DNA of 34,516 nt from an uncultured Actinomycetes bacterium (GCA_903854185.1 CAINVP010000018.1:1-34516); one strand, 5' to 3'; shown: positions 25,001 through 32,116, counted from the first letter of the stretch. Notes: generated by a model from the sequence alone, not told the origin. Translations and numbers: made by a program.

Positions 25001-27316
25001 GAAGTTCTCAGCGGCGATTCCGGTAGGAAGTAGTGGATTGCCGCTCAACGATTCGCCGACATAGGACCGCTGTGAGAAATTTCCACCTAAGGATTTAGCG
25101 AGGCCTAAATTGGCCGAGGTTAGCGACTTGATCACGTGGAAGATTCGTGAAGTACTTACTGATGGATATGCCACACCGCCAATGGTCTGAGCCGGCAGCG
25201 TTGCGGTGATGGTGCAGTCACCCGTAGAAAGCAGCGTGATTGTCGTTCCGTTCGTAGAGCAGCCGGTTCCATTGTCATTTGCCACGGAGTAGCTCGGCAA
25301 TGCGGACTCCGCCATGGATGCAACTGCATTTGCTGGGTAACGGTTATCACTCACATGAAGAGTGGTGCTGGTATTCCACGTCAATGTACGAGTATTTGTC
25401 GAGTTCGCGTAGCCCAATAATGGGAGGGTATAGATGTGCAATACATCGCCTCCGAGTGAACGATATGTCACAGTAAGTGAACCTGTAGAAGTGTCTGGCG
25501 TGCTTGACGTTGGAGAAAATCCAACAGTCGCAAGACAGTTCTCGGTTCCCGCTCCCGCGCCAAGCATTGGCGTAAGAGATCCACAACTCTGACTCGCAAG
25601 GGTAAAACCCGCTCCTGCAATTGAGAGCGTTACATTTACAGTTTGGCTCTCAGTATTCTGAAAATTAAAAGTTGCAATCGGTGCGCTCTTATCGCGAGGT
25701 GTTGATCCAAAGGTGTGACCCACACTCGTGATGTACTGATATCTCAGGTCAGTGGAATTGAAGGTTACATCGTAATTTTTCTTTGAGGCTGATAATAGAA
25801 AGTTGGTGACTCCTGATGGCAGCGAGAACCGAGGGTTCTGTATCGAAGTGAGCGAATCTTTCGTCTTCAAGCTTGGACGCACAGGTGAGGTAATAGCCGT
25901 TTGAATTTCAGCCGTACTCACAGTCGGTTGAAACACTATGAGTGAACCCTCATCGGCCAGCGTTGACTCGTATCTAGACCGATCTGGTGAATATGGAAGA
26001 AAATTCTGAACTGGCTGTGTTCCTTCAAAGGTGACGCCAGAATCGTCGATGCGAAGCCCTCGATTGAATAATTCCACGTTATTGGTCACTCGTGGGAGTG
26101 GTCCGGTGCAATTTCTATCGTTGACTGGAAATGTTGCTGGATGAACCGAGCCGGATACCGCCGATAGCCCTTCGTTGTTGTACGCCTGAACTCCAAAGCA
26201 ATAGGAATATCCCTCAAGAAGTGATCGGATTGCCACTGAGGTTGTGGTCTCATCTCCTGATACTAGGTTTGCTGAATAGATTTGAGGAGTTGCGATTGCG
26301 CCTGGCATGTAATTGCCTGATGGGTCATATTGATAAATATAAATTTGATATCCAGCGATAGGCGAAGAGCCTTGATTGAGCGATGTGTAGGAACTCCATT
26401 GCAGTTGGGTTTCGAGCAAGCCGCGAAAAATTTGAATGTTCGCAGGATTTGCCGGTACCACCGGGGCTAACTTTGGATTGACAGTGAAGTTAATCGTGTA
26501 CGCCTCACCATGTAAACCATCTGCTGATGTCACATGAAATACCTTCTGCCAACCAGTTGGACTGCCCGTTAGATTAGTAGGAGCGGAGTATTCAATGTTC
26601 TTAGAAGTATCGAGTGGAGTAGTCGCATCATCAACCGTAATAGTCTGCGAATCATTTACGAGTACTGGGCGAAGTTGCACAATGGGAGAAGAGGCAGAGA
26701 GCGGAACTGATGCTGAGTAACTGTGGATGTACGGGCTAAAAGCCGGCGTCAGAATTTGACTCGATTCAATTCCCAACAGCGATGAACTTGCACTGGAATC
26801 GGCGAGCTGTACCACATTGCTAATAGCTGATTGGGTGACATCTGGAGTTGACGTTCCATTATCGCAATAGCCGTGAACGGTTACCGTTAACTTAATGCGA
26901 GAGTTAAGATCTGCGGAAGTGAGCACATAAGGTGCCGGGATGACACTTCCATCATTCGAAGTTGAGGTTTCCGCACGCAAGGTTTGAAGGAGGGCGCTTC
27001 CGGTGGCGTCATATCTATCAATGCGGTAACTCCGAAAAGCGCCTATGCCATTTACGCCAACTGCCACATTTACATTCGCGGGGGTAGGTAGATAGTTTGA
27101 GTTGAGAATATTAAGGATGAGCGAGGAGCCAACGGTTGCCGGACGAGTTGGGTCGCCCATCGTGAAGGCGAAGACCGGCGTCGGGCAGATCTGGGCAGCA
27201 GCTGAAGCGGGTGAAGCGCTCGTTACGGTAGTTGCAGCGGTCAACAGGCCAAGGATTAGACCGAGAATCGAAATCTTTGCGACTCCGGTTCGATGTTGAG
27301 AAAGGCTTAGCTTCAC
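16076..27316 (-). CDS. Giant secreted surface protein of Ig-like, cadherin-like and FnIII modules (about 3,746 residues)
   Basis: One uninterrupted frame encodes an extracellular filament-like protein, most likely an adhesin or surface layer component. It starts at GTG 27316, because AGGGAG lies 6 nt upstream; ATG 27370 is in frame but lacks a ribosome site. Signal peptide: AKISILGLILGLLTAA to ASPASAAA. Then follow a cadherin-like beta-sandwich near residue 200, an FnIII-like domain (about 290-400), and an HYDIN-like segment. A long array of roughly 85-95-residue units begins with xITWxP and carries two cysteines (C...GxC). Three FnIII domains lie at about 2155-2490 and further cadherin-like units are interspersed. 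A Pro-rich linker (about 3519-3575), one last Ig unit and an 85-residue C-terminal domain end it. No LPxTG, S-layer homology domain or terminal helix is seen, so its anchoring is unexplained. The frame contains no enzyme domain I recognise. Confidence 0.95.
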   Translation of the reverse strand: MKLSLSQHRTGVAKISILGLILGLLTAATTVTSASPASAAAQICPTPVFAFTMGDPTRPATVGSSLILNILNSNYLPTPANVNVAVGVNGIGAFRSYRIDRYDATGSALLQTLRAETSTSNDGSVIPAPYVLTSADLNSRIKLTVTVHGYCDNGTSTPDVTQSAISNVVQLADSSASSSLLGIESSQILTPAFSPYIHSYSASVPLSASSPIVQLRPVLVNDSQTITVDDATTPLDTSKNIEYSAPTNLTGSPTGWQKVFHVTSADGLHGEAYTINFTVNPKLAPVVPANPANIQIFRGLLETQLQWSSYTSLNQGSSPIAGYQIYIYQYDPSGNYMPGAIATPQIYSANLVSGDETTTSVAIRSLLEGYSYCFGVQAYNNEGLSAVSGSVHPATFPVNDRNCTGPLPRVTNNVELFNRGLRIDDSGVTFEGTQPVQNFLPYSPDRSRYESTLADEGSLIVFQPTVSTAEIQTAITSPVRPSLKTKDSLTSIQNPRFSLPSGVTNFLLSASKKNYDVTFNSTDLRYQYITSVGHTFGSTPRDKSAPIATFNFQNTESQTVNVTLSIAGAGFTLASQSCGSLTPMLGAGAGTENCLATVGFSPTSSTPDTSTGSLTVTYRSLGGDVLHIYTLPLLGYANSTNTRTLTWNTSTTLHVSDNRYPANAVASMAESALPSYSVANDNGTGCSTNGTTITLLSTGDCTITATLPAQTIGGVAYPSVSTSRIFHVIKSLTSANLGLAKSLGGNFSQRSYVGESLSGNPLLPTGIAAENFSVAPYFQVSDSSDFSVAAARCRVDRVLDSSGKAVLPFGRISALAPGRCYYRFIIPASAVRNGFTSAPNSIDFLARNAADNLDIQQEYSSSVGATVLKTTPDINGVVHTAIAGSSSAAADLYSILPNGNTSCEIDGALPILYNFSHDSPVTEDPCQIQANFPATATQAPYSIVRDTTSYHLSYRPAMPKVIAIRGINADGTASASTIALDFDLSHTNIGDPFIGMSLGVFDGSNSYSQYDPSNIICNPIDADQHAHCEINNLTQGVNYRIYAHSVAQNAYSRDLLISDYLTPKIIQSSAITTDNLYIGVDGTSVIYVQIPPLTDGAGADLYLGSTPTGFIYDTDTLTTQNLTCGSISNSDVALGYVICNVSGLFHDHYNLSVSVTAGGFTTSATSDSMHEVQQLVNSDALAYQSAVTNSGPESTGARDSFNLNDSIQAEYVGTNNLVLAWTRIADHLGWNFDHYRVQIDCNGDAPVIDTDTYNNIFIARNLTGKCDTYHARLTAEPIATDLVGQSEVSIYKTFTQSLTAQSIYIHSLTDNFDMGNFDILTASSDPAGASTVSGLGLQSFQVASGKCFTQGNIIYSLVTGICTATASVKADDGYSGAKSDQLGITVNRISRTLEWDPVTSLTTTQSGIVLPLPHASTSAAGDLYSFQVSNETNTANCSINQLSLALTFTQPGQCAIRAKISGAPDYLDAYSGGGGSDLTAPYTVIFISKNARPVYWNPRTSLSGSDFGTSVASLGLPSVTIGSVTEIAYQMINSGSAQCTLLAGYIRFYAPGTCSLAASFAGDSAFPVSNSDPITFTVNSAPRVISWAPGISTLTQSNYSQTIPGATASGPGDILYSVAPLSQGNCTITSKDVVANTIGILATGTGSCALIATAASSAGYISSSFTITLSINASTDNSLSALLLYDSVGNQIPITPGDTTTVGFVSENLSYTVPADGNPAHTTYKIQPFANNSFETITILGAVIHSGDTYTATLSSGTTVIPIRVSSALGVQREYKLFLHKTMNLGATPVGLPFVKTISISNSIGESVTITGITTLSDSAEFSIAAGTTSKCIADGTTSITAYGSCNLVVTYLPTQITDPLNPPLLRVRLTGTAASGRLMYETATLYGIATGNIQVVTYNGPLSYTTSATTISSATVTPGGGTISYTVLGTSTSSCSIQRYLPTVQFTSAGICDIQITAAATPVFNAASIIIHINVALSQQSLSVIGDSYSVPVLDQVTLTGIGKSGSSQYLYSLDSNSSTLGCAFVGNVLTSSAVGTCYVYVSVSADSLFDAASSASVAFSFTAVAQVITWNPTNLTGPFTLHRLIPNSPAFSDVGSAITYSVDPLAANSSLCNVDRVSGVIFFKSAGACTVIATGAANSTYLSSAISRTFTITPGVPSIPTFTSFSTGETSVTLGFSAPSEDGGSPITSYSVVLRDQTGNETLTAQSCTVGVDCVAASGGKSFALRISGLTPGHRYVALIAAINGNGSGEYSAPSPSFQPHVQLSGVEGLSLFPADGALRITFSAPTCLLATPSTCGTFAGYNIQTSTDGVFWNGQAGYYTDLQYLHGGEFIADGLTNGISYFVQVTAYTVVDSVNDSGTAVTLSQSSTAQATQVPAAVPSAPTNVSATKASLTSANVTWRAPDRDGGIQIDSYTVTATRVSNSATLTVDCLSSPCLVTGLNQYDTYTFSVLAHNFVGNGAPSAESAPLRMLFLTRNLNFDASVPSTLVYGSGAVLLATPTAGGGTISYSAVGGGCIVTGSTVLATAITGGAINCLVRVDLTPDLFYEGVGNSIDITVTAAPRSVTWYASNAAPTFSADAGAQALIAPVASDSEATFNYYIVSGGNTAGCSFNGSNQLVVTSSGSCQLYAVAPQDSHYETATSNTVNVTVTKDASRSIIWSTTPTDFTWGAAKYDNSMALAAVSSGTATVRYTVSDSGLAGCSLRIDGGGVAHLRYLNVGTCEILAYVDATPVLASAAATHTFTIIDVAQVMSWSPSTTSFAESDSPYTIPAARSSGMGALVYTVSPESSAVCALSGSNQISMNNVGNCTISASATEVRDSLDSSKILYAASTIPATYSFVVTASTVNTLSNISLGSIPFIEGAFSSTLEDYHADLKAGQSATLTLTLAERHESITALTLIDDHLDTTVLAYTPGMTLPLTTGSNSLSIQVASHSGSVKTYIIVLHLYPAQQITWTPIASVMESRAAVNIGKATALGGVDFHYSVKGSSTATCDISNASSPVATFTGAGDCIVQVTAEISNQYNLATTEQTITVLPSNDATLSSISLSDGFVSSTLSDTEINYISMPNGRATFNLDGFTVNGIGATVQFNNVGLPILSKTGITLDPNDQATQFLLTVTAHDGTRKVYTFRGTRALHINWNLTTAIYERVLGGMTLADFFGSLPQVSSSAATLTTSVIDGDGTVCSYAGGTFTTLFPGTCVLQVTASSVAGLTDADPLIETITIIPSSVTGLSVLTPRGALAGVGASPDIYTYANVDVIPGEGVGLRYSAKSGLEEVTVQINGVNYNCAENCMFEDELTDGVNIVTITTRSDFEVVHDLSSYSPQYSFTITKWKLQEFTTTWLHSVVQGFSTSLFPINGVYIEANRRYSIPSGDARVCTLNNAQLGSIFFGGVGTCHITVNSASSGFYRAAEPVTYEISVTADPTIGLRGSVTSNGVSIDVLPEIDTYNVTPSGPNDTVTVALRNIGYATTPPTYTLNGVTLPLPDNSTFALIPGQLNLLAVQAFNDAGEFIFYEFNFLLPSIPVDPVPSPTPSPIPDFLKAPHDSPAETSTAVVAEPAAPVVTPIVIAPEPKPIDKVAQPQVVAHFSSAAMWVKQRVSLIINPEQSSVALVIASATPGICALTTAGLIYASHAGRCVISVVNPTDATHVASTTTFTIKVIAPSLKVKSLLKPLRGKQIAITAGPIYKKKTIRIFSLPVGAKRSILLGTIKLNGQGVGLLVTPTLKSSKISLVYSHRTIASIKVK
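16327..25410 (-). repeat. About 16 copies of a Cys-pair Ig-like repeat inside the giant gene
   Basis: Protein-level repeats, diverged beyond recognition at DNA level. Each unit has an opening strand such as VISWAPG, VITWNPT, VMSWSPS or QITWTPI, a middle ...YSV... strand, a first Cys, a second Cys in a GxC context (for example SAGACTV, APGTCSL, GSGSCAL, NVGNCTI) and a closing Y..a...fTI strand. By eye I count about 16, in blocks interrupted by cadherin-like and FnIII modules. Boundaries are approximate. The constant Cys pair probably forms one disulfide per module. Confidence 0.75.
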
Positions 27317-27456
27317 AGATTGCTCCCTGCGTAATGGGGTTGATATACCTGGATATGTCCATCTAGGCACATTGTCTAAGGGTAACCCAGGCAGGGGCTA
27401 ACCCCCCAAGGGAACGCGTATCTTCTGCGTGCCGGCTGGTGTGAAATACGTGGTTT
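27317..27456 (-). other. Intergenic leader of the giant gene with short hairpins
   Basis: 140 nt between the stop of the upstream Ig-repeat gene and the giant's GTG. In transcript sense it holds GGGGTTAGCCCC (4-bp stem, 4-nt loop) and, just after, GGGTTACCC, then an AT-richer part and the AGGGAG ribosome site. No U-tract follows the hairpins, so it is not a clear terminator. No known riboswitch motif was recognised and no confident promoter was found. Confidence 0.35.
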
Positions 27457-29055
27457 TTAGGGCAACTTAGCGATTGCTGTGGCTACCAACTGGTCGCCAA
27501 ACTTTAACTCAATGGTGAAGTTCTTTGGAATGGTTACCGGTGAGAAGGTGAATCTCACTGCACCATTTGAGGTTGCCGTCACCTTTTGGACAAATCCTAA
27601 TGAGCGCGATGCGGCATCTAAGAGATAGAGATCTAGACTCTTATTTGCATATATCTTTGAGAGGGCCGATTGCACTGTGAGCTTCTTGCCGGATGTGAAG
27701 ATGCGGACCAATTTTGGATTGACCGTCAACGCCAGCGGACCTGATGTTCCACTGGAATATATGGCATCACCATTCTTCACGACATCCACCGAACACTCAC
27801 CAGCGGCGAGTGCTGTGACAACACCCTTTTGAGTGATTGAACAGATCTTCGGTGTTAACGAGATGAAGGTAAGCGCGCCAGTTCCACTTCCACCTTGAAT
27901 AGCTAAGCGCACATTGGTGCCAATCTCACGCTCTTTCACTGTGGAGAGCAGCACCAGATCTTTACCTAACCGCTTGGTGCCGTAGAAGGTTAAGTGGCGA
28001 GTAAGAATGATGACATTACTATCTTCATCAAGGTAATAGCCCTCTCCCGCATCGTCAGGAAGAACTTTCCCGGAAAGCTTGCTAATACTCTTCCAGACCA
28101 ATCCATCTTGCGAGTACACAATGTCGTTTCCCTCTAGCGGCAGCGGTCCCAAATTCATTGTAAGAACGTTCTTCAATTGAGTAATCCGCACACCTTGCTC
28201 GTCATAAGCGTTGATTTCAACTTGCAAGAGCCCTGCTTTCACTGCTTCTGGAGCTGTGCCTGAAACGATATCTAAGCGCGCATTTTCTGGAAGAATTCCT
28301 GCCGGAGCGGTGACGGTTACATAAGAGTTCTCAATAGGAACAGTGACTTCGAGCGGGAGAATTAGAGATGGCTCAGAGGATGTCGCAGCCGCAGCCGGCG
28401 TATCTGTTGTCGATACATCTGCCGTAGCTGAAAGAACTGTGTAGAGAATCGGATTTGAGGTAGTGATGTAATAATCAGGATCATCGCTCAATAGGTAACC
28501 GATGTAGCACGAGCCTTCATTTGGAGTGAATAGCTCGCTGCCTACGAGGTAGCAACCCGAATTAGAAGAGTCCAGAACTACTGGCTCTACTCCGCCAATC
28601 CCCTCCGAGAAATTCACATTCGGAAGGAAGGTAGATGAACCGGCATTTATCTTGACTGGTTCAGGAAGGTCATTGATCGTACGAGTGTGAAGTGGTGGTT
28701 GTGCAGGGCTGGTGCGGGTAAGGGCAAAGAGTCGAATCGTTGAGGCTGGCCCGGCACCGTTAAAGGCACCGACCGTCGCCGAGATCAGGCAGGTACCAGA
28801 ATTTGCATAAGTGAAGTGGGTACCTTCAGTGAGTTGGCATTGGCTTCCGGAATTATCTAGAACCCGATAAACGATGGGAGCGCCCGAGGCTGAGGTCGCT
28901 GCAGGAAAGGCGTTGCTATCTGCGACAATGGAAGTTGCTGCCGGTGGCAACTCTGAAGTCCAGGTGATTGCAGGGGCAGCGGCCTGAACGGGTAGGGCAG
29001 GCACGCCAGAGAGAGCAACTAACAGAACGAGTGCTCCGAGCGTTCTCATCTTCAC
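27457..29055 (-). CDS. Secreted Ig-repeat protein sharing its C-terminal module with the giant protein
   Basis: A 532-residue exported protein. Signal peptide: LGALVLLVALSGVPALPVQA. Then two Cys-pair Ig-like units of the same type as in the giant protein (AITWTSELPP ... SGTCLIS, and a second with GCYLVG ... GSCYIG). An Ala/Thr linker at about 205-220 follows, and then a middle region (about 225-360) containing NSYVTVTAPAGI and a YSQDGLVWKSISKLSG segment that I do not recognise. A third Cys-pair unit (KICSITQKGVV ... AGECSV) leads into a C-terminal domain of about 85 residues (GKKLTVQSALSKIYANKSL ... AIAKLP) that aligns with the end of the giant protein. GTG 29055 is chosen with GGGGGA upstream; ATG 29049 is two codons later. 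It is 140 nt upstream of the giant gene on the same strand. Confidence 0.9.
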   Translation of the reverse strand: MKMRTLGALVLLVALSGVPALPVQAAAPAITWTSELPPAATSIVADSNAFPAATSASGAPIVYRVLDNSGSQCQLTEGTHFTYANSGTCLISATVGAFNGAGPASTIRLFALTRTSPAQPPLHTRTINDLPEPVKINAGSSTFLPNVNFSEGIGGVEPVVLDSSNSGCYLVGSELFTPNEGSCYIGYLLSDDPDYYITTSNPILYTVLSATADVSTTDTPAAAATSSEPSLILPLEVTVPIENSYVTVTAPAGILPENARLDIVSGTAPEAVKAGLLQVEINAYDEQGVRITQLKNVLTMNLGPLPLEGNDIVYSQDGLVWKSISKLSGKVLPDDAGEGYYLDEDSNVIILTRHLTFYGTKRLGKDLVLLSTVKEREIGTNVRLAIQGGSGTGALTFISLTPKICSITQKGVVTALAAGECSVDVVKNGDAIYSSGTSGPLALTVNPKLVRIFTSGKKLTVQSALSKIYANKSLDLYLLDAASRSLGFVQKVTATSNGAVRFTFSPVTIPKNFTIELKFGDQLVATAIAKLP

Positions 29056-29102
29056 TCTAATCCCCCACTACCTAGATATTCACTCCTCTGAGCGATAAGT
29101 GA

Positions 29103-29130
29103 AGTTTATTGAGATTCTTTCGAATGTCTT
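29103..29130 (-). promoter_or_regulatory. Possible promoter of the secreted Ig-repeat genes
   Basis: Minus strand AAGACA (29130-29125), 16-nt spacer, TAAACT (29108-29103), about 47 nt before the GTG at 29055. The -35 is only a partial match. The 145-nt gap also holds a 6-bp inverted repeat, TTGCGC/GCGCAA (29129-29150), with no U-tract, so no convincing terminator for the dehydrogenase gene was found. Confidence 0.3.
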
Positions 29131-29200
29131 GCGCTTTAGAGAATGCGCAAAGAACTGACAAGAAATTCTCAAGATTGAGTCGGGAGGGCGCTCGAACGGA

Positions 29201-30694
29201 TTAGGAATTCTGAGGGAAGCCGAGGTTGATCCCACCATGTGATGGGTCAAGCCAGCGACTTGTCACTACCTTTCCACGGGTGAAGAAATGGACACCTTCA
29301 CTTCCGTGGGCGTGGGTATCTCCGAATAGCGAATTCTTCCAACCGCCAAAGGAGTAGTAAGCAGTCGGCACCGGGATTGGTACGTTGATTCCGATCATTC
29401 CTACCTGTACCTCATTCTGAAACTTTCGTGCCGCTCCACCATCATTGGTGAAGATTGCAGTTCCATTTCCATATTGATGGGCATTGATCAGAGCAAGACC
29501 CTCTTCATAAGTATCTACCCGAATCACACTAAGAACTGGTCCAAAAATTTCATCGGTATAGATGCTCATAGCCGGTGTGACGTTATCGAACAAGGTTGGT
29601 CCAAGCCAGAAGCCGCCTGCTTCACCACTGACCTTCGGATTACGACCATCAACGACGAGTGTTGCACCGCTTGCCACACCAGCATCGACATAGGAAGAGA
29701 CCTTGTCGCGATGCACGCTGGTGACAAGTGGTCCCATATCGGCGCCCTGCGTTCCATCGCCAGTGTTCAGACGTTCCATTCGTTGCTTAATTCGTGCCAC
29801 AAGTGCATTGGCAACTGGCTCAACGACCACGAGTGCAGAGATGGCCATACAACGTTCACCAGCAGATCCAAATCCGGCATTTACTGCAGCATCAGCTGCG
29901 AGTTCTAGATCGGCATCTGGAAGAACGAGCATATGGTTCTTCGCACCTCCTAGCGCCTGAACTCGCTTACCGTTCTTCGTTGCAGTCTCGTAGATGTACC
30001 TCGCGATTGGTGTTGAACCAACAAAAGAAATTGCTTTGACCTCAGGGTGCTCGAGCAAGATATCTACTGCGACCTTATCGCCATGCACAACGTTGAAGAC
30101 GCCATCAGGGAGCCCAGCTTCTCTCCACATTGAGGCCACCAGATTAATTGCAGATGGATCCTTCTCACTTGGCTTAATAATTACTGCGTTGCCCGCTGCA
30201 ATCGCAATTGGAAAGAACCACATCGGAACCATCGCTGGAAAGTTAAAGGGAGAGATGATGCCGACGATGCCTAGTGGTTGGCGAATTGAGTAGACATCGA
30301 TATTTGTTGATGCACCCTCTGAGTAGCCGCCCTTAAGTAGATGAGGAATTCCACAGGCGAACTCAACAACCTCTTGTCCACGAGTAACTTCACCGAGTGC
30401 ATCACTAAGAACCTTGCCATGTTCAGCAGTAATGAGTGCAGCGACCTCTTCCTTGCGGGCGTTGAGAATTTCACGGAAGGCAAAGAGCACTTGAGTGCGC
30501 TTAGCTAAAGATGTTGTTGACCATTCGGCGAAACCGGCTTTGGCCGCAGCGATTGCCTCCTCGAGCAGCGCGCTATCGGCAAAGTCAACCTTGCCAGTGA
30601 CTTGGCCCGTTGCCGGGTTGTAAACATCGCCCTGACGAGCAGACTTACCCTGCCAGAGTTTTCCGCCGATGAAATGAGTGATGTGGTTTGTCAT
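29201..30694 (-). CDS. mmsA: CoA-acylating methylmalonate/malonate-semialdehyde dehydrogenase
   Basis: A 497-residue cytoplasmic aldehyde dehydrogenase superfamily enzyme. It oxidises (methyl)malonate semialdehyde with NAD+ and CoA to propionyl- or acetyl-CoA plus CO2, ending valine, myo-inositol or beta-alanine breakdown. The nucleophile is Cys282 in SAGERCMAIS, the MmsA-type context. IISPFNFPAMVPMWFFPIAIA and a GSTPIARYIY NAD-site segment also match the family, as does FGDTHAHGSEGVHFFTRGKVVTSRW at the C-terminus (quoted by its key part FGDTHAHGSEG). Its ATG shares one base with the stop of the upstream aminotransferase gene (TAATG), so the two are translationally coupled. The partner suggests malonate semialdehyde as the in vivo substrate. 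Confidence 0.93.
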   Translation of the reverse strand: MTNHITHFIGGKLWQGKSARQGDVYNPATGQVTGKVDFADSALLEEAIAAAKAGFAEWSTTSLAKRTQVLFAFREILNARKEEVAALITAEHGKVLSDALGEVTRGQEVVEFACGIPHLLKGGYSEGASTNIDVYSIRQPLGIVGIISPFNFPAMVPMWFFPIAIAAGNAVIIKPSEKDPSAINLVASMWREAGLPDGVFNVVHGDKVAVDILLEHPEVKAISFVGSTPIARYIYETATKNGKRVQALGGAKNHMLVLPDADLELAADAAVNAGFGSAGERCMAISALVVVEPVANALVARIKQRMERLNTGDGTQGADMGPLVTSVHRDKVSSYVDAGVASGATLVVDGRNPKVSGEAGGFWLGPTLFDNVTPAMSIYTDEIFGPVLSVIRVDTYEEGLALINAHQYGNGTAIFTNDGGAARKFQNEVQVGMIGINVPIPVPTAYYSFGGWKNSLFGDTHAHGSEGVHFFTRGKVVTSRWLDPSHGGINLGFPQNS

Positions 30695-32049
30695 TAATTC
30701 TTCCCTGTGTAGTAATGCGAGACAGATTCAAGTGCCTGATCAAGAATAGCTAAGCCCTCGAGTACTTCCGCTTCGCTGACATTGCACGGCGGGCAGCAAT
30801 GAATGCGATTGAAATTTGCAAATGGCATCAAGCCAGATTTCTTGCATGCGGCAATCAATTCATTCATGGCTGGTGAGGATCCGCCATATGCAGCAAGTGG
30901 TTCGCGGCTCTCACGGTCAACCACGAGATCAAGCGCCCAGAAAGTTCCAACTCCGCGGACCTCGCCGATAATTTTATGCTTCTTAGCGAGCTCACGTAGA
31001 CCAGGCCCAAGCACCTTCTCGCCGATCAGCGCCGCGTTCTCAACAATCTGTTCCTCTTCCATCACTTCGATAGCTGCAACTGCGGCAGCACAAGAGAGTG
31101 GGTGGCCTGAATAAGTTAGACCACCAGGAAAGACTCGCTGATCAAATGTTGCGGCAATCGCATCGCTTATGACAACGCCACCCAGTGGGAGATAGCCACT
31201 GTTGACGCCCTTGGCAAAGGTAATGAGATCAGGCTCGACCGTTGAGTGTTGGAAGGCGAACCACTTTCCTGCTCGGCCGAAGCCGGACATCACCTCGTCA
31301 GCAATCCACATGATGTTGTGCTTATCGCAGAGTGCTCGTACACCTTCCAGGTAACCCTTAGGCGGAATTAGGACACCCGCTGTTCCGACGATTGATTCAA
31401 TCAGAATCGCTGCGATGGTCCCGGGACCTTCAAAGGTAATAACCTGTTCCAGATGAGCGAGCGCACGTTCGCACTCCTGCGCCTCATCGCTTGACCAGAA
31501 TGATGAGCGATAGGCATAAGGACCGAAGAAATGTACATGGCCAACTCCATGCTCATTTGGCCAACGTCGTGGGTCACCAGTTGCCGTAATAGCAGTAGTG
31601 GTGTTGCCATGGTACGAGCGGTAGAACGAGAGAACCTTCTGCTTACCGGTGTGGAGTCGAGCCATACGGATCGCATTCTCCACGGCATCGGCGCCACCAT
31701 TTGTGAAGAAGACCTTATTAAATTTCTCTGGGGCATGCTCAGTAATCTTCTTCGCGGCGAGCGCGCGAGCTTCATTCGCGTGCTGCGGGGCAATGGTTGC
31801 TAACTTTGCCGCTTGATCCTGAATCGCTTTGATTACCTTCGGATGCTGCATGCCGATATTTGTGAAGACCAACTGGCCCGAGAAATCGAGATATTTATTC
31901 CCATCAAAATCCCAGAAGTAAGAGCCTTCGCCACCCGCAACGGGTAAAGGTGAAATCAGACCTTGAGCAGACCATGAATGAAATACATGGGCGCGATCCA
32001 TATCAAATACTTCTCGCCCTTTGATAGGGTCCTTCTCAGGTTGGCTCAT
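30694..32049 (-). CDS. Class III PLP-dependent omega-amino acid:pyruvate aminotransferase
   Basis: A 451-residue fold-type I, PLP-dependent aminotransferase. The PLP-phosphate loop is NGGADAVE (118-124), the ring-binding Asp251 is in DEVMSGFGRAGKW, and the Schiff-base Lys280 is in ITFAKGVNSGYLPLGGV. The TYSGHPLSCAAAVA stretch is typical of the omega-aminotransferase branch. It would move the amino group of an omega-amino acid (beta-alanine, GABA, taurine or similar) to pyruvate. Coupling to a methylmalonate/malonate-semialdehyde dehydrogenase points to beta-alanine, giving malonate semialdehyde and then acetyl-CoA. ATG 32049 has a GAGGGA region just upstream. A CCPP context near the C-terminus (HCCPPCNVSEAE) is common in this subgroup. 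The exact substrate is inference. Confidence 0.9.
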   Translation of the reverse strand: MSQPEKDPIKGREVFDMDRAHVFHSWSAQGLISPLPVAGGEGSYFWDFDGNKYLDFSGQLVFTNIGMQHPKVIKAIQDQAAKLATIAPQHANEARALAAKKITEHAPEKFNKVFFTNGGADAVENAIRMARLHTGKQKVLSFYRSYHGNTTTAITATGDPRRWPNEHGVGHVHFFGPYAYRSSFWSSDEAQECERALAHLEQVITFEGPGTIAAILIESIVGTAGVLIPPKGYLEGVRALCDKHNIMWIADEVMSGFGRAGKWFAFQHSTVEPDLITFAKGVNSGYLPLGGVVISDAIAATFDQRVFPGGLTYSGHPLSCAAAVAAIEVMEEEQIVENAALIGEKVLGPGLRELAKKHKIIGEVRGVGTFWALDLVVDRESREPLAAYGGSSPAMNELIAACKKSGLMPFANFNRIHCCPPCNVSEAEVLEGLAILDQALESVSHYYTGKN

Positions 32050-32116
32050 CTCATCCCTCTTCTAATCCTGCCCACTTGCCTTATCCCCTTATCCAACCAC
32101 GATTTGCATCCAGAAG

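Noticed and set aside
29129-29150. Inverted repeat TTGCGC/GCGCAA after mmsA as a terminator
   Set aside because: Stem of 6 bp with a 10-nt loop and no U-run on either strand.
29474-29908. 144-codon open frame antisense to mmsA
   Set aside because: Fully covered by the dehydrogenase gene with its catalytic Cys; composition is not protein-like and there is no ribosome site.
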